From DASUVM01 sp036378955 (lineage in GTDB: Bacteria; Patescibacteriota; Saccharimonadia; Saccharimonadales; Saccharimonadaceae), in assembly GCA_036378955.1 (NCBI GenBank), contig DASUVM010000008.1:62001-126000 (forward strand): a stretch of 64,000 nucleotides of DNA, read 5' to 3'. Of this stretch, positions 1-7,685 are shown piece by piece. The translations under genes were made by a program, and so were the position numbers. Each line of letters begins with the position of its first letter. Within the stretch, counting starts at the first letter, position 1. The notes beneath the pieces are model-generated. The model was not told the DNA's origin. It ran no database searches and saw only the letters and a list, made by a program, of their open reading frames with translations.

Positions 1-353
1 CCGGTCTCAGCTAAGAAGAATAACGCAGGGAACAAAAATATGAGTGGAAATTGTAGCTGGGCTATGCCATACAAAATTGCTCCGATGAAAATGAGCCTGT
101 ATGAGCTTCTTAACCCACGCTTGAACCCACGCAAACCACGCTTAAAGAGTACAATAGCTGCCACACTATATAAAAAAACGCCAAACGCTAATGCTAGCGA
201 TAATGCCAACGAGGCTTGCTCGCCCCAAAGTAACACTAGCAGAAAAACCACTGCGGGTATAGCGAATGCTAGCAAGCCGTAGATAATGCGCAGCTTATCG
301 GTTGATGGCAGCGATTTCTCTTTTTGATCAATACTTTGCGATGTGTCGTTCAT
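1..353 (-). CDS. Partial multi-pass membrane protein (5' part)
   Basis: Reading the minus strand from the ATG at 353 gives an uninterrupted frame of about 117 residues that runs off the window edge. The start is MNDTSQSIDQKEKSLPS, a short polar cytoplasmic N-terminus. It is followed by hydrophobic segments (for example LRIIYGLLAFAIPAVVFLL and SLALSLALAFGVFLYS) separated by a basic loop rich in Arg, Lys and Gly. The pattern is an integral membrane protein with at least four helices in the visible part. The family is not recognised because the C-terminus is missing. It faces the same way as the next gene, with about 65 bp between them. Confidence 0.5.
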   Translation of the reverse strand, partial: MNDTSQSIDQKEKSLPSTDKLRIIYGLLAFAIPAVVFLLVLLWGEQASLALSLALAFGVFLYSVAAIVLFKRGLRGFKRGLRSSYRLIFIGAILYGIAQLQFPLIFLFPALFFLAET

Positions 354-419
354 ATATTTTATGTATCTCTCCTGCCAAGATACTTGATTAAAATGAAAAA
401 TATATTAACTCTTGTCATT

Positions 420-1751
420 CTAGTATTCAACACTTCGAAGGTCGGTCAATAATTCTCCCCATACGCGCCGCAACGTTGCCGCGTCTTTGCCTTGACGCCA
501 CAGGTCTTTGTCGTAAGAGCCGCCTTTCTCTTTTTTGCTCACGCGCATGCCGTCGGGGGTGATCTCAGAATACACAAGGTTACCTTCTTCATTCAAGAAA
601 TAACATGTGTCGACGAGTTGGTAGCCGGCCTGTGCTAGAAAGTCATCGGTAGTGTGTGCAACTGTTCGGGCAACTTGCTTTGCGTTGTGAACGTGCATAT
701 AAAAGTCTGCGAAATCATCGCTAGTGGCTTCGTCACCTATTGGTCGGCTGCTTTTGCCCGCTATTTGTTCGTCTGGTACGGGGTTACGCCAATCGAAGCG
801 AATAATGTCTCTTGGCATTGGGCCATCGTATTGCAAATGCTCGCCGCCTCGCATGGGGTATTTATCGACATCGAGCAACGTATGTTTCATGGTGCCTACC
901 AAGCGCTGCTTCCAGACTACCTCTAGCGGCGGTAAACTATCGGCAAAGCGCGTAACTGTTAAAGTTCTGCCGCCTAGCGCAACATTGCCTAGGTAGTTTG
1001 AAAGAAATGGGTAGCTCTTTTCTATCATATTATTATCAAGCAAGTTTTGTTTTTCTTCTTGGCCCCACTCGCCAGGTTTATTAGTGGCTGACGATTGATC
1101 GAGCGCATATCGAGACATGCTTCGGTTAAGGTGCGCGCCAAACAGTGCCCAAAACTGTGTACGAAGTAAATCGGTGCCTTCAACATTTTGGTCGTAACGG
1201 TTATGAGTAATTGAAAACAGCGAGGGTATTAAATCTACCACCGCTAGAGAGCCGAGTGCTGGTTGGTGATAGATGCGTTTGCTGCGCCCCTCAATGGTCG
1301 GCTCGCCCAAACCGAACTCATCAAGATGGCGTTGCACCCAAGGCTCAATAACGGTGCGGGTGGTGTCGTGCAGAGTCAAGTCATCAATAGGGATAACAAC
1401 CACATTGGGCGTGTGGCGCTTCGTTAATTTGTCGGCTAGTCCCTGGTATAGCTGGTTGTAGGCTTCTGCATGGATATCGTATTCATCTTGTGCACCAATT
1501 TCGTCGCGCCGTTTAGCGAGCAGGTTGGCATCTTTTGCCACTAACAACACTACCAGATCGTCATTATGATGCTGTGCGATACTTTCTGCGGCTGCACTTA
1601 TATACTCTTCAGCCGAGCGAGGGCCGAGCTGCATGTGTGAGCTGACGTTTGGGCTTCTATCCTGCGTGGGAATGTCGAGCTCGCTGAGAACGTTTTTTAG
1701 GGTTGTCTTGCCGGTAAAATCACTGCCTTCTAGTAAAATATTTTCGCTCAT
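420..1751 (-). CDS. Fusion of P-loop (thymidylate-kinase-like) domain and SAICAR-synthetase-like domain
   Basis: The N-terminal ~150 residues form a P-loop kinase with Walker A GSDFTGKTT near residue 10, in the style of thymidylate or deoxynucleoside kinases. The remaining ~290 residues resemble PurC (SAICAR synthetase): an EGRSKRIY opening strand, then EITPDGMRV and the YDKDLWRQG segment that matches the PurC signatures EISPD and LDKD. PurC ligates aspartate to a carboxylated imidazole nucleotide using ATP. No other purine gene is in the window, so the substrate is open. An upstream in-frame TTG at 1772 would add seven residues; ATG 1751 is preferred. It could be a nucleotide-salvage or nucleotide-modifying enzyme. 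The domains are seen in the sequence; the joint function is inference. Confidence 0.72.
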   Translation of the reverse strand: MSENILLEGSDFTGKTTLKNVLSELDIPTQDRSPNVSSHMQLGPRSAEEYISAAAESIAQHHNDDLVVLLVAKDANLLAKRRDEIGAQDEYDIHAEAYNQLYQGLADKLTKRHTPNVVVIPIDDLTLHDTTRTVIEPWVQRHLDEFGLGEPTIEGRSKRIYHQPALGSLAVVDLIPSLFSITHNRYDQNVEGTDLLRTQFWALFGAHLNRSMSRYALDQSSATNKPGEWGQEEKQNLLDNNMIEKSYPFLSNYLGNVALGGRTLTVTRFADSLPPLEVVWKQRLVGTMKHTLLDVDKYPMRGGEHLQYDGPMPRDIIRFDWRNPVPDEQIAGKSSRPIGDEATSDDFADFYMHVHNAKQVARTVAHTTDDFLAQAGYQLVDTCYFLNEEGNLVYSEITPDGMRVSKKEKGGSYDKDLWRQGKDAATLRRVWGELLTDLRSVEY

Positions 1752-1867
1752 AGCTTCAATGGTACTTAGCAAAAATTAACGAATTATTAACTAAACACAT
1801 AAAGTGTGTATGTTGTATATATAGCTTCAGGGATGTCCGTTTTGAGCAAGAAGAACGGTGAGAAATC

Positions 1868-1883
1868 TGCTATTATTAAGCAC
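1868..1883 (+). promoter_or_regulatory. Extended -10 promoter (TGC-TATTAT) giving a leaderless start
   Basis: TGC followed by TATTAT (1871-1876) ends 7 nt before the ATG at 1884. There is no Shine-Dalgarno sequence between them. The spacing would put transcription start on or next to the start codon. The same arrangement recurs at several other genes in this window. Confidence 0.5.
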
Positions 1884-2480
1884 ATGAACGAAGAACCACT
1901 TCGCCCCTCCCGCGATCGCATCCTCGCCAAGCAATTATTCTGGACTGAAGTAGATATACTCAACATTGACGACGATGCCACTACTTTACGCTCTAACCTG
2001 GAGAAGTTCGGTGTTAAAGTGAATCTCTACAATACCTCCGTCGCCAACGGTATCGTACAGGCGCTTGGTAAAAACGACTCTAAGGCCGATTATATGATTA
2101 TCAACGCTCACGGTGCTGCAGAAGACGGCGTTATCCGCATGCCCAAGCTGGCACCGGAAATTGCCGCTAAGCAGCCTTTTGCCGACAGACTGACGGCTGA
2201 AGATTTGGCAAAGTTTGTTGATGTCAAAGACAAAGTTGTCATCACTACAGCCTGCGGCGGTGGACATACTAAGTTGGCTGACGTCTTTATGGAAACTGGC
2301 AAAGCCAAAGCATACATTGGTGATACCTTAGCACCTTTCGGCTATGTGTCTGATTTGTTCCCGACACTCATTTTTTACTTCATGACTCGGTATTTCCTCG
2401 ACATTAAGGAAGCGTTTGAACGCGCCAAACAGTGCGACCCTCAGGAGTTTGGCACGTGGGAGATGCGGGTGAGAGCATAG
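1884..2480 (+). CDS. Hypothetical protein with caspase-like His/Cys pair
   Basis: About 198 residues from ATG 1884; an open frame extends to 1806, but a TGnTATTAT box directly before 1884 supports the shorter form. Two motifs stand out in the right order for a caspase/CHAT-like cysteine peptidase: a His in MIINAHGAAEDG after a hydrophobic strand, and a Cys in VVITTACGGGHT after another strand. A further conserved-looking block is AYIGDTLAPFGYVSD. The length suits a single catalytic domain with no fused sensor. It has no obvious operon partner, and the frameshifted isochorismatase converges on it. The fold assignment is inferred from the motif pattern; it could equally be an unrelated domain. 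Confidence 0.55.
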   Translation: MNEEPLRPSRDRILAKQLFWTEVDILNIDDDATTLRSNLEKFGVKVNLYNTSVANGIVQALGKNDSKADYMIINAHGAAEDGVIRMPKLAPEIAAKQPFADRLTAEDLAKFVDVKDKVVITTACGGGHTKLADVFMETGKAKAYIGDTLAPFGYVSDLFPTLIFYFMTRYFLDIKEAFERAKQCDPQEFGTWEMRVRA

Positions 2481-2554
2481 GCTTAGCGAGCATAATAACA
2501 GTGCCTATGATTTGAGCGGCCAACTTGCCGTCATATCCTGATGTCACAACCTTG

Positions 2555-3204
2555 CTATGTCGGGCTATCTTTTTGACTTTGAAGAATAGTTATAATCTCT
2601 GACGAATCTAGCACTACACCATAAGTTTTTTCAACTAAACGTAAGGTTCGCCCTTGTATGTTGGGGTCTTTTGATGTTGTCGCAATGAGGTCACGTGGCA
2701 CGACAATTTTATAGCCGATGTCAAACCCGTTGCGAACCGCTGTTTCTACACAGATTTGGGTTGATACGCCGGTGATTATTAATGTTTTAGTGCGCTTTTC
2801 AGTCAGCTCTTTGACGAGCCTCGGATTAGAAAAGGCATTGTGGGAATATTTCGGAAACACTCTGTCGGAAGGGGGTTAATTTTGTAAAATTTGTGTCCCT
2901 CGCCCTGTATGTCGCAAACAACCATCTTGCCGTCGAGGTCATATTGCTCTTTTTGTAGGGCGGTGAGCTTGGTGCGGTCGTAGCGCTGCTGCATGTAAAA
3001 GACGGGGATGCCAGCTTGGTCGCAGGCTGAAGCCAGTGCTTTAATCTGTTCGATCAGGGTATCCATACCAGAGACATCTTTGCCCATTGAGGCCATAAGG
3101 CCCGCAGGGCTGCAAAAATCATTCTGTAGGTCGATAACTAAAAGTGCAGTTACTGCAGGGTGAAGCTTAGCCGTCAGGCTCATGCGTGTCATATTGCCTT
3201 TCAT
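2555..3204 (-). pseudogene. Isochorismatase-family cysteine hydrolase, frameshifted
   Basis: Two overlapping frames together give one isochorismatase/nicotinamidase-like hydrolase. The first (3204 to about 2850) carries the N-terminal strand ALLVIDLQNDF with the catalytic Asp. The second (about 2860 to 2555) carries GVSTQICVETAVR with the nucleophile Cys. The join lies near 2845-2860, where ECFRN in one frame must become PKYSHNAF in the other. The catalytic triad would be complete after a one-base correction. A likely start is ATG 3192, preceded by AAAGG. Members hydrolyse amides such as nicotinamide or vinyl ethers such as isochorismate. The break may be real decay or an indel error; no long homopolymer sits at the junction. 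Confidence 0.75.
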
Positions 3205-3324
3205 TGTATGTTATAAAATTCTCGCCCAAATAGTACCAAACTTCGTAACAGATACCTAACAGGGGGCGCAAATGCTTTTTGCTACAATAAATATGCTCCG
3301 TTCGTTTGCTCTAAGGAGAGATAC

Positions 3325-3825
3325 GTGAACATTACTGCAGAAGATGTCAGTGCGGTGCGCAGTGTGCTCAATGGCGACATCCCACTTGCGGATGCAGCTG
3401 AAAGGCATTCGCCGCAAACTTCATTGCTAGTTGCGGTTACTATTCTGGCTGGGGCGGGCAAAACAAGCTTTCGCCATGGTGAGTATGGCAAGTTGTTGGT
3501 TGAGCTGGTGCTAATGGGCGCTGCGCCGGCGAATGGGTGGCCAACGGGTGAAAAAGGCCCAGATGTGCCCAGTTGGTACGATAAGAAGTACTACTTCAAC
3601 TATATTTGTGCCTCTCGCCGCCGCCGGCTGCACTGTAGCTCAGATCGCGCTGGTAATAATATATCACTGCAACTGCCGTTCGAATTGCGGGCACTGCTTG
3701 ACGAGCACCCTTGGCACATCGAGCGGGCGATAGAACTATATGCCCGGGCGGCCGAAAGCGTCGAAAAGGCAGCTGAAAAAAAGAAGCGTCAAACAGCAAA
3801 CTGTAAAAGCTTGATGTTTTACTAG
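3325..3825 (+). CDS. Hypothetical protein, 166 aa
   Basis: The start is GTG 3325 with a clean AAGGAG six nt upstream (3313-3318). The protein is soluble, with a helical N-terminus, a GEKGPDVPSWYDKKYYFNYIC centre rich in aromatic residues, a basic ICASRRRR stretch, and an Ala/Glu/Lys-rich helical C-terminus. I do not recognise the family. A strong GC-rich hairpin follows at 3886-3909, so it looks like a monocistronic unit. Confidence 0.55.
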   Translation: MNITAEDVSAVRSVLNGDIPLADAAERHSPQTSLLVAVTILAGAGKTSFRHGEYGKLLVELVLMGAAPANGWPTGEKGPDVPSWYDKKYYFNYICASRRRRLHCSSDRAGNNISLQLPFELRALLDEHPWHIERAIELYARAAESVEKAAEKKKRQTANCKSLMFY

Positions 3826-3885
3826 CGTATATACATGTAGGGCTTATCAATTGCTGCTCGCATAACCAGGGCAACTACCGGAGAG

Positions 3886-3909
3886 CCCCCGTGTCGAGTA
3901 ACGCGGGGG
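3886..3909 (+). terminator. GC-rich hairpin terminator
   Basis: An 8-bp stem (CCCCCGTG with CGCGGGGG, one T-G pair) around an 8-nt loop, followed by a T-rich stretch. It lies between the end of the 3325 gene and the end of the convergent kinase gene, so it may serve both. Confidence 0.6.
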
Positions 3910-3981
3910 TATTCTCATTTATTTATCAGTCTGGCGATATATTCGGAGATAAAGCGCTCGCTAACGAGAATGCCTCTCATG

Positions 3982-4860
3982 TTAACCAATACTCTTTAAT
4001 TGAGGAAACCAATAACATAAGTTATCGAAAGCACGTGCATGTACGGCGTCGCTGTCTTCTCGGCAATAGCTGCCGAGTTCTTGGGTGATTGTCCAGAGTT
4101 TGGCGGTTTCGCGGTCGAGTGATTGGCCGGATAGTTCTTCATACATTGCTATAGCCGCATCAAAAACAATGTCGCCCAACCGATATGTTTGCCGCAACTC
4201 TTGCTCGGGGTTACCCATGCAAGCGGCACCGAAGTCGAGCACTCCAGTTAAGTGATGGTTATTACTAAACAGTAAATTGCTTGTATGTAGATCATCATGA
4301 ATAATAATTTTTTTGGGTATTTGTTTTTTATGCATCCATGCATTGTAGTAGTGTTTGGCCAGCGCGTTAATCTGAGGGTTGGGGTTGACTTGTTCATCGA
4401 GCACTCGCTTCAGGTAATCGTCGTATGACCATGTTGGTGAGACGAGCAGTGGCTTTATAGCCGCCACCGGTAACGCCTGATGAAGCTGGTAAGTAAATGT
4501 GGCGATTTCTTTCCCAACCCGTTGCTGAACGGCGATTGGGGCTTTTCTGATTGCGTCTACATCCAGATGCTTCCCCTTAAGATAGGATGTTTGTATGTAA
4601 GCTGGCGATTCAGAAACAGAAATTAACTTAGGCGTAGGCAAGGTGAGGGGCGTGAGCCTTGCGAGGATACTTCGTTCGGCTAAGCTGCGCTGCCAGATTT
4701 CTTCGTTGCGCGGAAAGCGCACATTATAGGCTTGCCTAACGGTTATAATTAAGTTTTCTTGGCCATCATTAATAACTTTAAACTCAGTTTCATGCGGGTA
4801 GAGTTTTTTGGCGACTGCTAAAGCCTCAGCCGGTTGGTTGCCAAGATATCGAGTAGGCAT
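3982..4860 (-). CDS. Aminoglycoside phosphotransferase (APH)-family kinase
   Basis: The C-terminal half carries the APH/choline-kinase catalytic signature: the Brenner loop IIHDDLHTSNLLF (catalytic Asp and metal-binding Asn) and the DFG-equivalent GVLDFGAACMGNPEQEL. The N-terminal lobe holds a QENLIITVRQAYNVRFP strand pair. The family phosphorylates small hydroxylated molecules such as aminoglycosides, homoserine or sugars; the substrate cannot be read from sequence. ATG 4860 is chosen because a TATACT box ends 6 nt before it. A longer frame to 4902 would begin upstream of that box. It stands alone, converging on the 3325 gene. Confidence 0.75.
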   Translation of the reverse strand: MPTRYLGNQPAEALAVAKKLYPHETEFKVINDGQENLIITVRQAYNVRFPRNEEIWQRSLAERSILARLTPLTLPTPKLISVSESPAYIQTSYLKGKHLDVDAIRKAPIAVQQRVGKEIATFTYQLHQALPVAAIKPLLVSPTWSYDDYLKRVLDEQVNPNPQINALAKHYYNAWMHKKQIPKKIIIHDDLHTSNLLFSNNHHLTGVLDFGAACMGNPEQELRQTYRLGDIVFDAAIAMYEELSGQSLDRETAKLWTITQELGSYCREDSDAVHARAFDNLCYWFPQLKSIG

Positions 4861-4991
4861 GAATACAGTATACGCGATTTCTAACACAAGCGAGCTGCTC
4901 AAACGTTGCCGGCTCTTACTAAGGCTAACAAAACATTATATAATTACCTTGAGGCAAGAGTTGCACCTTGAGGCGACAGCCGGAGGAAGAG

Positions 4992-5399
4992 ATGAGCGCT
5001 ACTGAAATGGTGTATGTTGCTCCTATCTTGAGCAAACACATCGTACCCTCAAGAAACAAGCTAAGCATAGTTGAAAGCCCCAGTGTCGGAACACTGGCTG
5101 TTCCGGCCGATATCGGTGAGTTCATCGGTTTTGCGCTGAAGACAATGCTTGATATATCACGGCAGCGCTCACCTGAGAAAGTACGGATCGTTTGTACTGT
5201 TGACCACCGGCAGAATCTCATGTTTGAGATGACTGATGACGATCCCTCAGAGCCCGACGCGATCTCTCAGGGTATGTACTGCACGATCATCGAACACGCT
5301 ACCTATGAACGTCGTAGGGGTGGTGGGGTTGCGGCTCACTTTGAGGGCCGCGAAGATGGAATATCACTAAGACTCATGTTGCCGCTTGCCTCACACTAA
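4992..5399 (+). CDS. Hypothetical protein with possible GHKL-ATPase-like core
   Basis: ATG 4992 follows GGAGGA by about five nt. The central part (IGFALKTMLDISRQ, then VRIVCTV and LMFEMTDDDP) resembles the N-box helix and D-box strand of a histidine-kinase-like ATPase. The C-terminal GGGVAAHFEGREDGISLRLMLPL could correspond to the G-box strand region. At 135 residues it is short for the fold and has no dimerisation domain, so it may be an anti-sigma-type or degenerate member, or something else. It is followed at once by an unusual interlocked stem arrangement (5403-5464). Confidence 0.45.
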   Translation: MSATEMVYVAPILSKHIVPSRNKLSIVESPSVGTLAVPADIGEFIGFALKTMLDISRQRSPEKVRIVCTVDHRQNLMFEMTDDDPSEPDAISQGMYCTIIEHATYERRRGGGVAAHFEGREDGISLRLMLPLASH

Positions 5400-5402
5400 C
5401 TA

Positions 5403-5464
5403 CCCGCCCACTGGTGATGTCAACCCGCAAAGTCGTCGCATTACAGTTGGGCGGGGACTTTGCG
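5403..5464 (+). ncRNA. Candidate H-type pseudoknot or alternating stems in the 3' UTR
   Basis: Four segments lie in the order A-B-A'-B'. A is CCCGCCCA (5403-5410) and pairs with TGGGCGGG (5448-5455). B is CGCAAAGTC (5426-5434) and pairs with GACTTTGCG (5456-5464). A' and B' are contiguous, which permits coaxial stacking. The two stems could form a pseudoknot or compete as alternatives. The element starts three bases after the stop codon of the 4992 gene. A further 6-bp hairpin (GTCGCT/AGCGAC) lies at 5519-5538. The rest of 5465-5700 shows no gene. Confidence 0.4.
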
Positions 5465-5700
5465 TTTAATGTGAAAATTGCATCACTCTAGACGAGGATC
5501 TTCATTTATTATAAGGGAGTCGCTGCGTTCGTAGCGACATAGAAACGACGCTAGTGCAATGCGGGGAGTTTACTTAGTATCCCAAGAGATGTAGCTGGTT
5601 TTGCGAAACACCCTACGGTAGCATACAATGCAAAGCTGGCTATATTATCATTACCCAAAGTGACGCCGATACAAGCAATATACAAGGGAGATCGATAGGA

Positions 5701-6243
5701 GTGGCGATTATCTGGAATCGGCTATCGTCTAAAGCAGTAGCCGTTGCGCTAGGGCAAGAACTGCTGCGTATGCGTGAAGCGCGCGGCTGGTCTCGTCCCC
5801 AAATGGTGGCGCTGTTGCCTTCGGGGATTGGCGAACGAACCCTGCTAAGCTATGAGCACGGTACTCGTCAGCTTAGTGTCATTCGGCTAATAGAGCTGTG
5901 CGAAGTGCTTGGTGTGGATGTATCAACATTCTTGGCCGATGCGCTGCAGCGGGTGCGTATCTACATCGAGAACATGCCTCTTTCGGTTGACCTCAATGCC
6001 TTGCTCAAAAAAGGCGGCGGCGAGCCTTTTGGCCAACTCTCTCAATGGGCGCAAAATGCGCTCGAGCAATACACTGACGGGTACATAAAGCTAGCCCCAT
6101 CTGCGGTGCAAAGCCTGGCCCTGTTCATTGGCTGTACGCATGAAGAGCTGAGGGATTATCTCGCGGGGTTTCTTCCTGGGAGTGAGAATACGACCAAAGT
6201 GAAGCGAAGGGGTCGCAAGCCTAGTAAAGTGACTGACCAATAA
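5701..6243 (+). CDS. XRE-family transcriptional regulator (actinobacterial type)
   Basis: A helix-turn-helix XRE domain occupies residues ~15-75 (LGQELLRMREARGWSR, then GIGERTLLSYEHGTRQLSV). The following ~70 residues contain LSVDLNALL and an LSQWAQNALEQ segment, and the tail is basic (KVKRRGRKPSKV). The start is GTG 5701 after a purine-rich stretch. The architecture matches the regulator at 30720-31331, so the two are paralogues. The style is familiar from actinobacterial XRE proteins; transfer from an actinobacterial host is possible but not shown. The gene is monocistronic and ends with a strong hairpin. Confidence 0.75.
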   Translation: MAIIWNRLSSKAVAVALGQELLRMREARGWSRPQMVALLPSGIGERTLLSYEHGTRQLSVIRLIELCEVLGVDVSTFLADALQRVRIYIENMPLSVDLNALLKKGGGEPFGQLSQWAQNALEQYTDGYIKLAPSAVQSLALFIGCTHEELRDYLAGFLPGSENTTKVKRRGRKPSKVTDQ

Positions 6244-6311
6244 GCCCGGGTAGCGCCTGGGTTGCTGGCTCGATGAAGCTTTCTTGAGGGCCGAGCCGGT
6301 AATGCAGTCAA

Positions 6312-6352
6312 GGCGTAACCCCGCGAGGCATCATGCTTCTTGGGGTTACGCC
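6312..6352 (+). terminator. Hairpin terminator after XRE regulator
   Basis: A perfect 11-bp inverted repeat, GGCGTAACCCC (6312-6322) with GGGGTTACGCC (6342-6352), followed by ATTTTCATT. It sits between convergent genes and can act in both directions. Confidence 0.65.
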
Positions 6353-6377
6353 ATTTTCATTAGGGAACACACTGCGA

Positions 6378-7052
6378 CTAACTTATGGCTACATTTTTTG
6401 CACGGGCGCGGCTCATCCAGGCTACGAACTGGCTGAGTAAAATGAAGCCAGCAGCAATACCGCTCACATAAAGCGTGACACCAATTGTGCCCCCAGCTAG
6501 ATTCGGGTCGAGAAATGGGTAAGGGTACCAACCTGTGAGCGAAGCGCGAACAAAGGTGTAAATAAGCCAGACGGCCGGAAAGATAAGCCACCACCACGCG
6601 GCTCGTGCTGAAATTTGAAAACGTGAAGGCCACAGGAGCCACCAAGTAATGATAAAAATTGGCCCCGCCTGGTGAAGAATGAAGTTCTTCCAGCTAAAAC
6701 CCAAAACCCTATGAACCTCGGGGTTATTCTGCAAGAGCAATACATATACAATACCGGTGACGAGCATATAGAGCACCGCGCCACCACGCAAATAACTAAA
6801 CCATCTGCCTGGTGCTCTCTGCCCCATAAGGGCAATCGCAGCAATTATATAAGCTATTGCTGCAATAAGGTTGCTTTGTATAGTGAAGTAGCTATAAAGG
6901 TTCCAGCCGTGATAATTCGGGTCGACGTTACGCCAAGCGTCCCACGGTGCAACTGCATATAAAATTAGCACTGCTAAAGCGAGTAATACCAGCACATTGA
7001 TCCAGGTGATGTTTTTTGAAGGCTGCAAGGTGGTTTTTTTTGTTTTTACCAT
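6378..7052 (-). CDS. Pr6Pr-family six-helix membrane protein
   Basis: The 224-residue protein shows six hydrophobic helices. Family-typical landmarks are YFTIQSNLIAAIAYI after the first loop, VTGIVYVLLL, an internal His in ILHQAGPIFIITWWLL, and WLIYTFVRASLTGWYPYPFLDP. These match the Pr6Pr family, common in actinobacteria and named for six helices; its function is unknown. The start ATG 7052 is preceded by AAAGGG, which lies inside the right arm of a 13-bp inverted repeat. This suggests control of initiation by structure or by a repressor. Confidence 0.75.
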   Translation of the reverse strand: MVKTKKTTLQPSKNITWINVLVLLALAVLILYAVAPWDAWRNVDPNYHGWNLYSYFTIQSNLIAAIAYIIAAIALMGQRAPGRWFSYLRGGAVLYMLVTGIVYVLLLQNNPEVHRVLGFSWKNFILHQAGPIFIITWWLLWPSRFQISARAAWWWLIFPAVWLIYTFVRASLTGWYPYPFLDPNLAGGTIGVTLYVSGIAAGFILLSQFVAWMSRARAKNVAIS

Positions 7053-7055
7053 ATA

Positions 7056-7093
7056 AACCCTTTCTTTGTTAAATATACTACAAAGAAAGGGTT
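7056..7093 (-). promoter_or_regulatory. 13-bp inverted repeat spanning promoter and RBS of the Pr6Pr gene
   Basis: The arms AACCCTTTCTTTG (7056-7068) and CAAAGAAAGGGTT (7081-7093) are perfect complements around a 12-nt AT-rich centre. Read on the minus strand, the centre offers a TATATT-like -10 and the proximal arm contains the AAAGGG ribosome site 5 nt from the ATG. It could be a repressor operator or a hairpin hiding the RBS. Confidence 0.55.
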
Positions 7094-7154
7094 ATGCAAT
7101 AATTATGCTCGAAAATGGTAGTTGACAGGGGGCTATGCAACTAAGATGAGGATT

Positions 7155-7613
7155 TTATTCTTCGTTCGCTTCAGCTTCATTATTGGGGTACGGCTCAAAC
7201 AAAAACACATGCTCTGACGTATCATCTAGCGTATTAATTACTAGCCGGCCGTTTCTTCGCAGTGCTTCTTGCGATGCCCACCTTATTGCTGCTTCCTTGG
7301 CAGCGGCTTCAACTTTTTCTCGGTTTTTTGAAGAGAAAAAAATTGGCACCATCAAAGCTTCAAGTTCTGGTGCATGATTGCTTAAATGTACAAAAAAAGA
7401 TGCTGATGCTTCATCGGCTGTTATGGTATCTTCGCTTGTCTCTGTCTCACCTCGAAAGCGTTCTATAAAGTTCTCAGTAAAGCCTCGTGCGGCTGCGAGG
7501 CCTAGCTCGACAAAATTTGCTTGCTCTTCGGTGACGTCGAGTTGTTTTGGCTCTGACTCATTGAGACCTTTGCGAAAAAGGCTTTCAGGGTTTGGGTTTG
7601 AATGTTCGCTCAT
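7155..7613 (-). CDS. Hypothetical soluble protein, 152 aa
   Basis: From ATG 7613 (MSEHSNPNPESLF) the protein is acidic and helical: EEQANFVELGLAAARGFTENFI, then ASASFFVHLSNHAPELEALM, KVEAAAKEAAIRWASQEALRR, and an acidic tail NNEAEANEE. The frame extends to 7670, but a TATAAT box and AGGTG stretch just before 7613 favour the shorter form. Family not recognised. The gene to its right on the same strand ends 73 bp upstream, so the two could be co-transcribed or separately promoted. Confidence 0.5.
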   Translation of the reverse strand: MSEHSNPNPESLFRKGLNESEPKQLDVTEEQANFVELGLAAARGFTENFIERFRGETETSEDTITADEASASFFVHLSNHAPELEALMVPIFFSSKNREKVEAAAKEAAIRWASQEALRRNGRLVINTLDDTSEHVFLFEPYPNNEAEANEE

Positions 7614-7685
7614 AGTTATACACCTATTATAAGTAAATAGAGAATAGCATAAGACATTAGGCTTGGGCAATGATTGCCAGGCTAT

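Noticed and set aside
654..996. Two plus-strand frames of 90 codons
   Set aside because: They lie inside the kinase/SAICAR-synthetase gene, which has clear motifs on the other strand.
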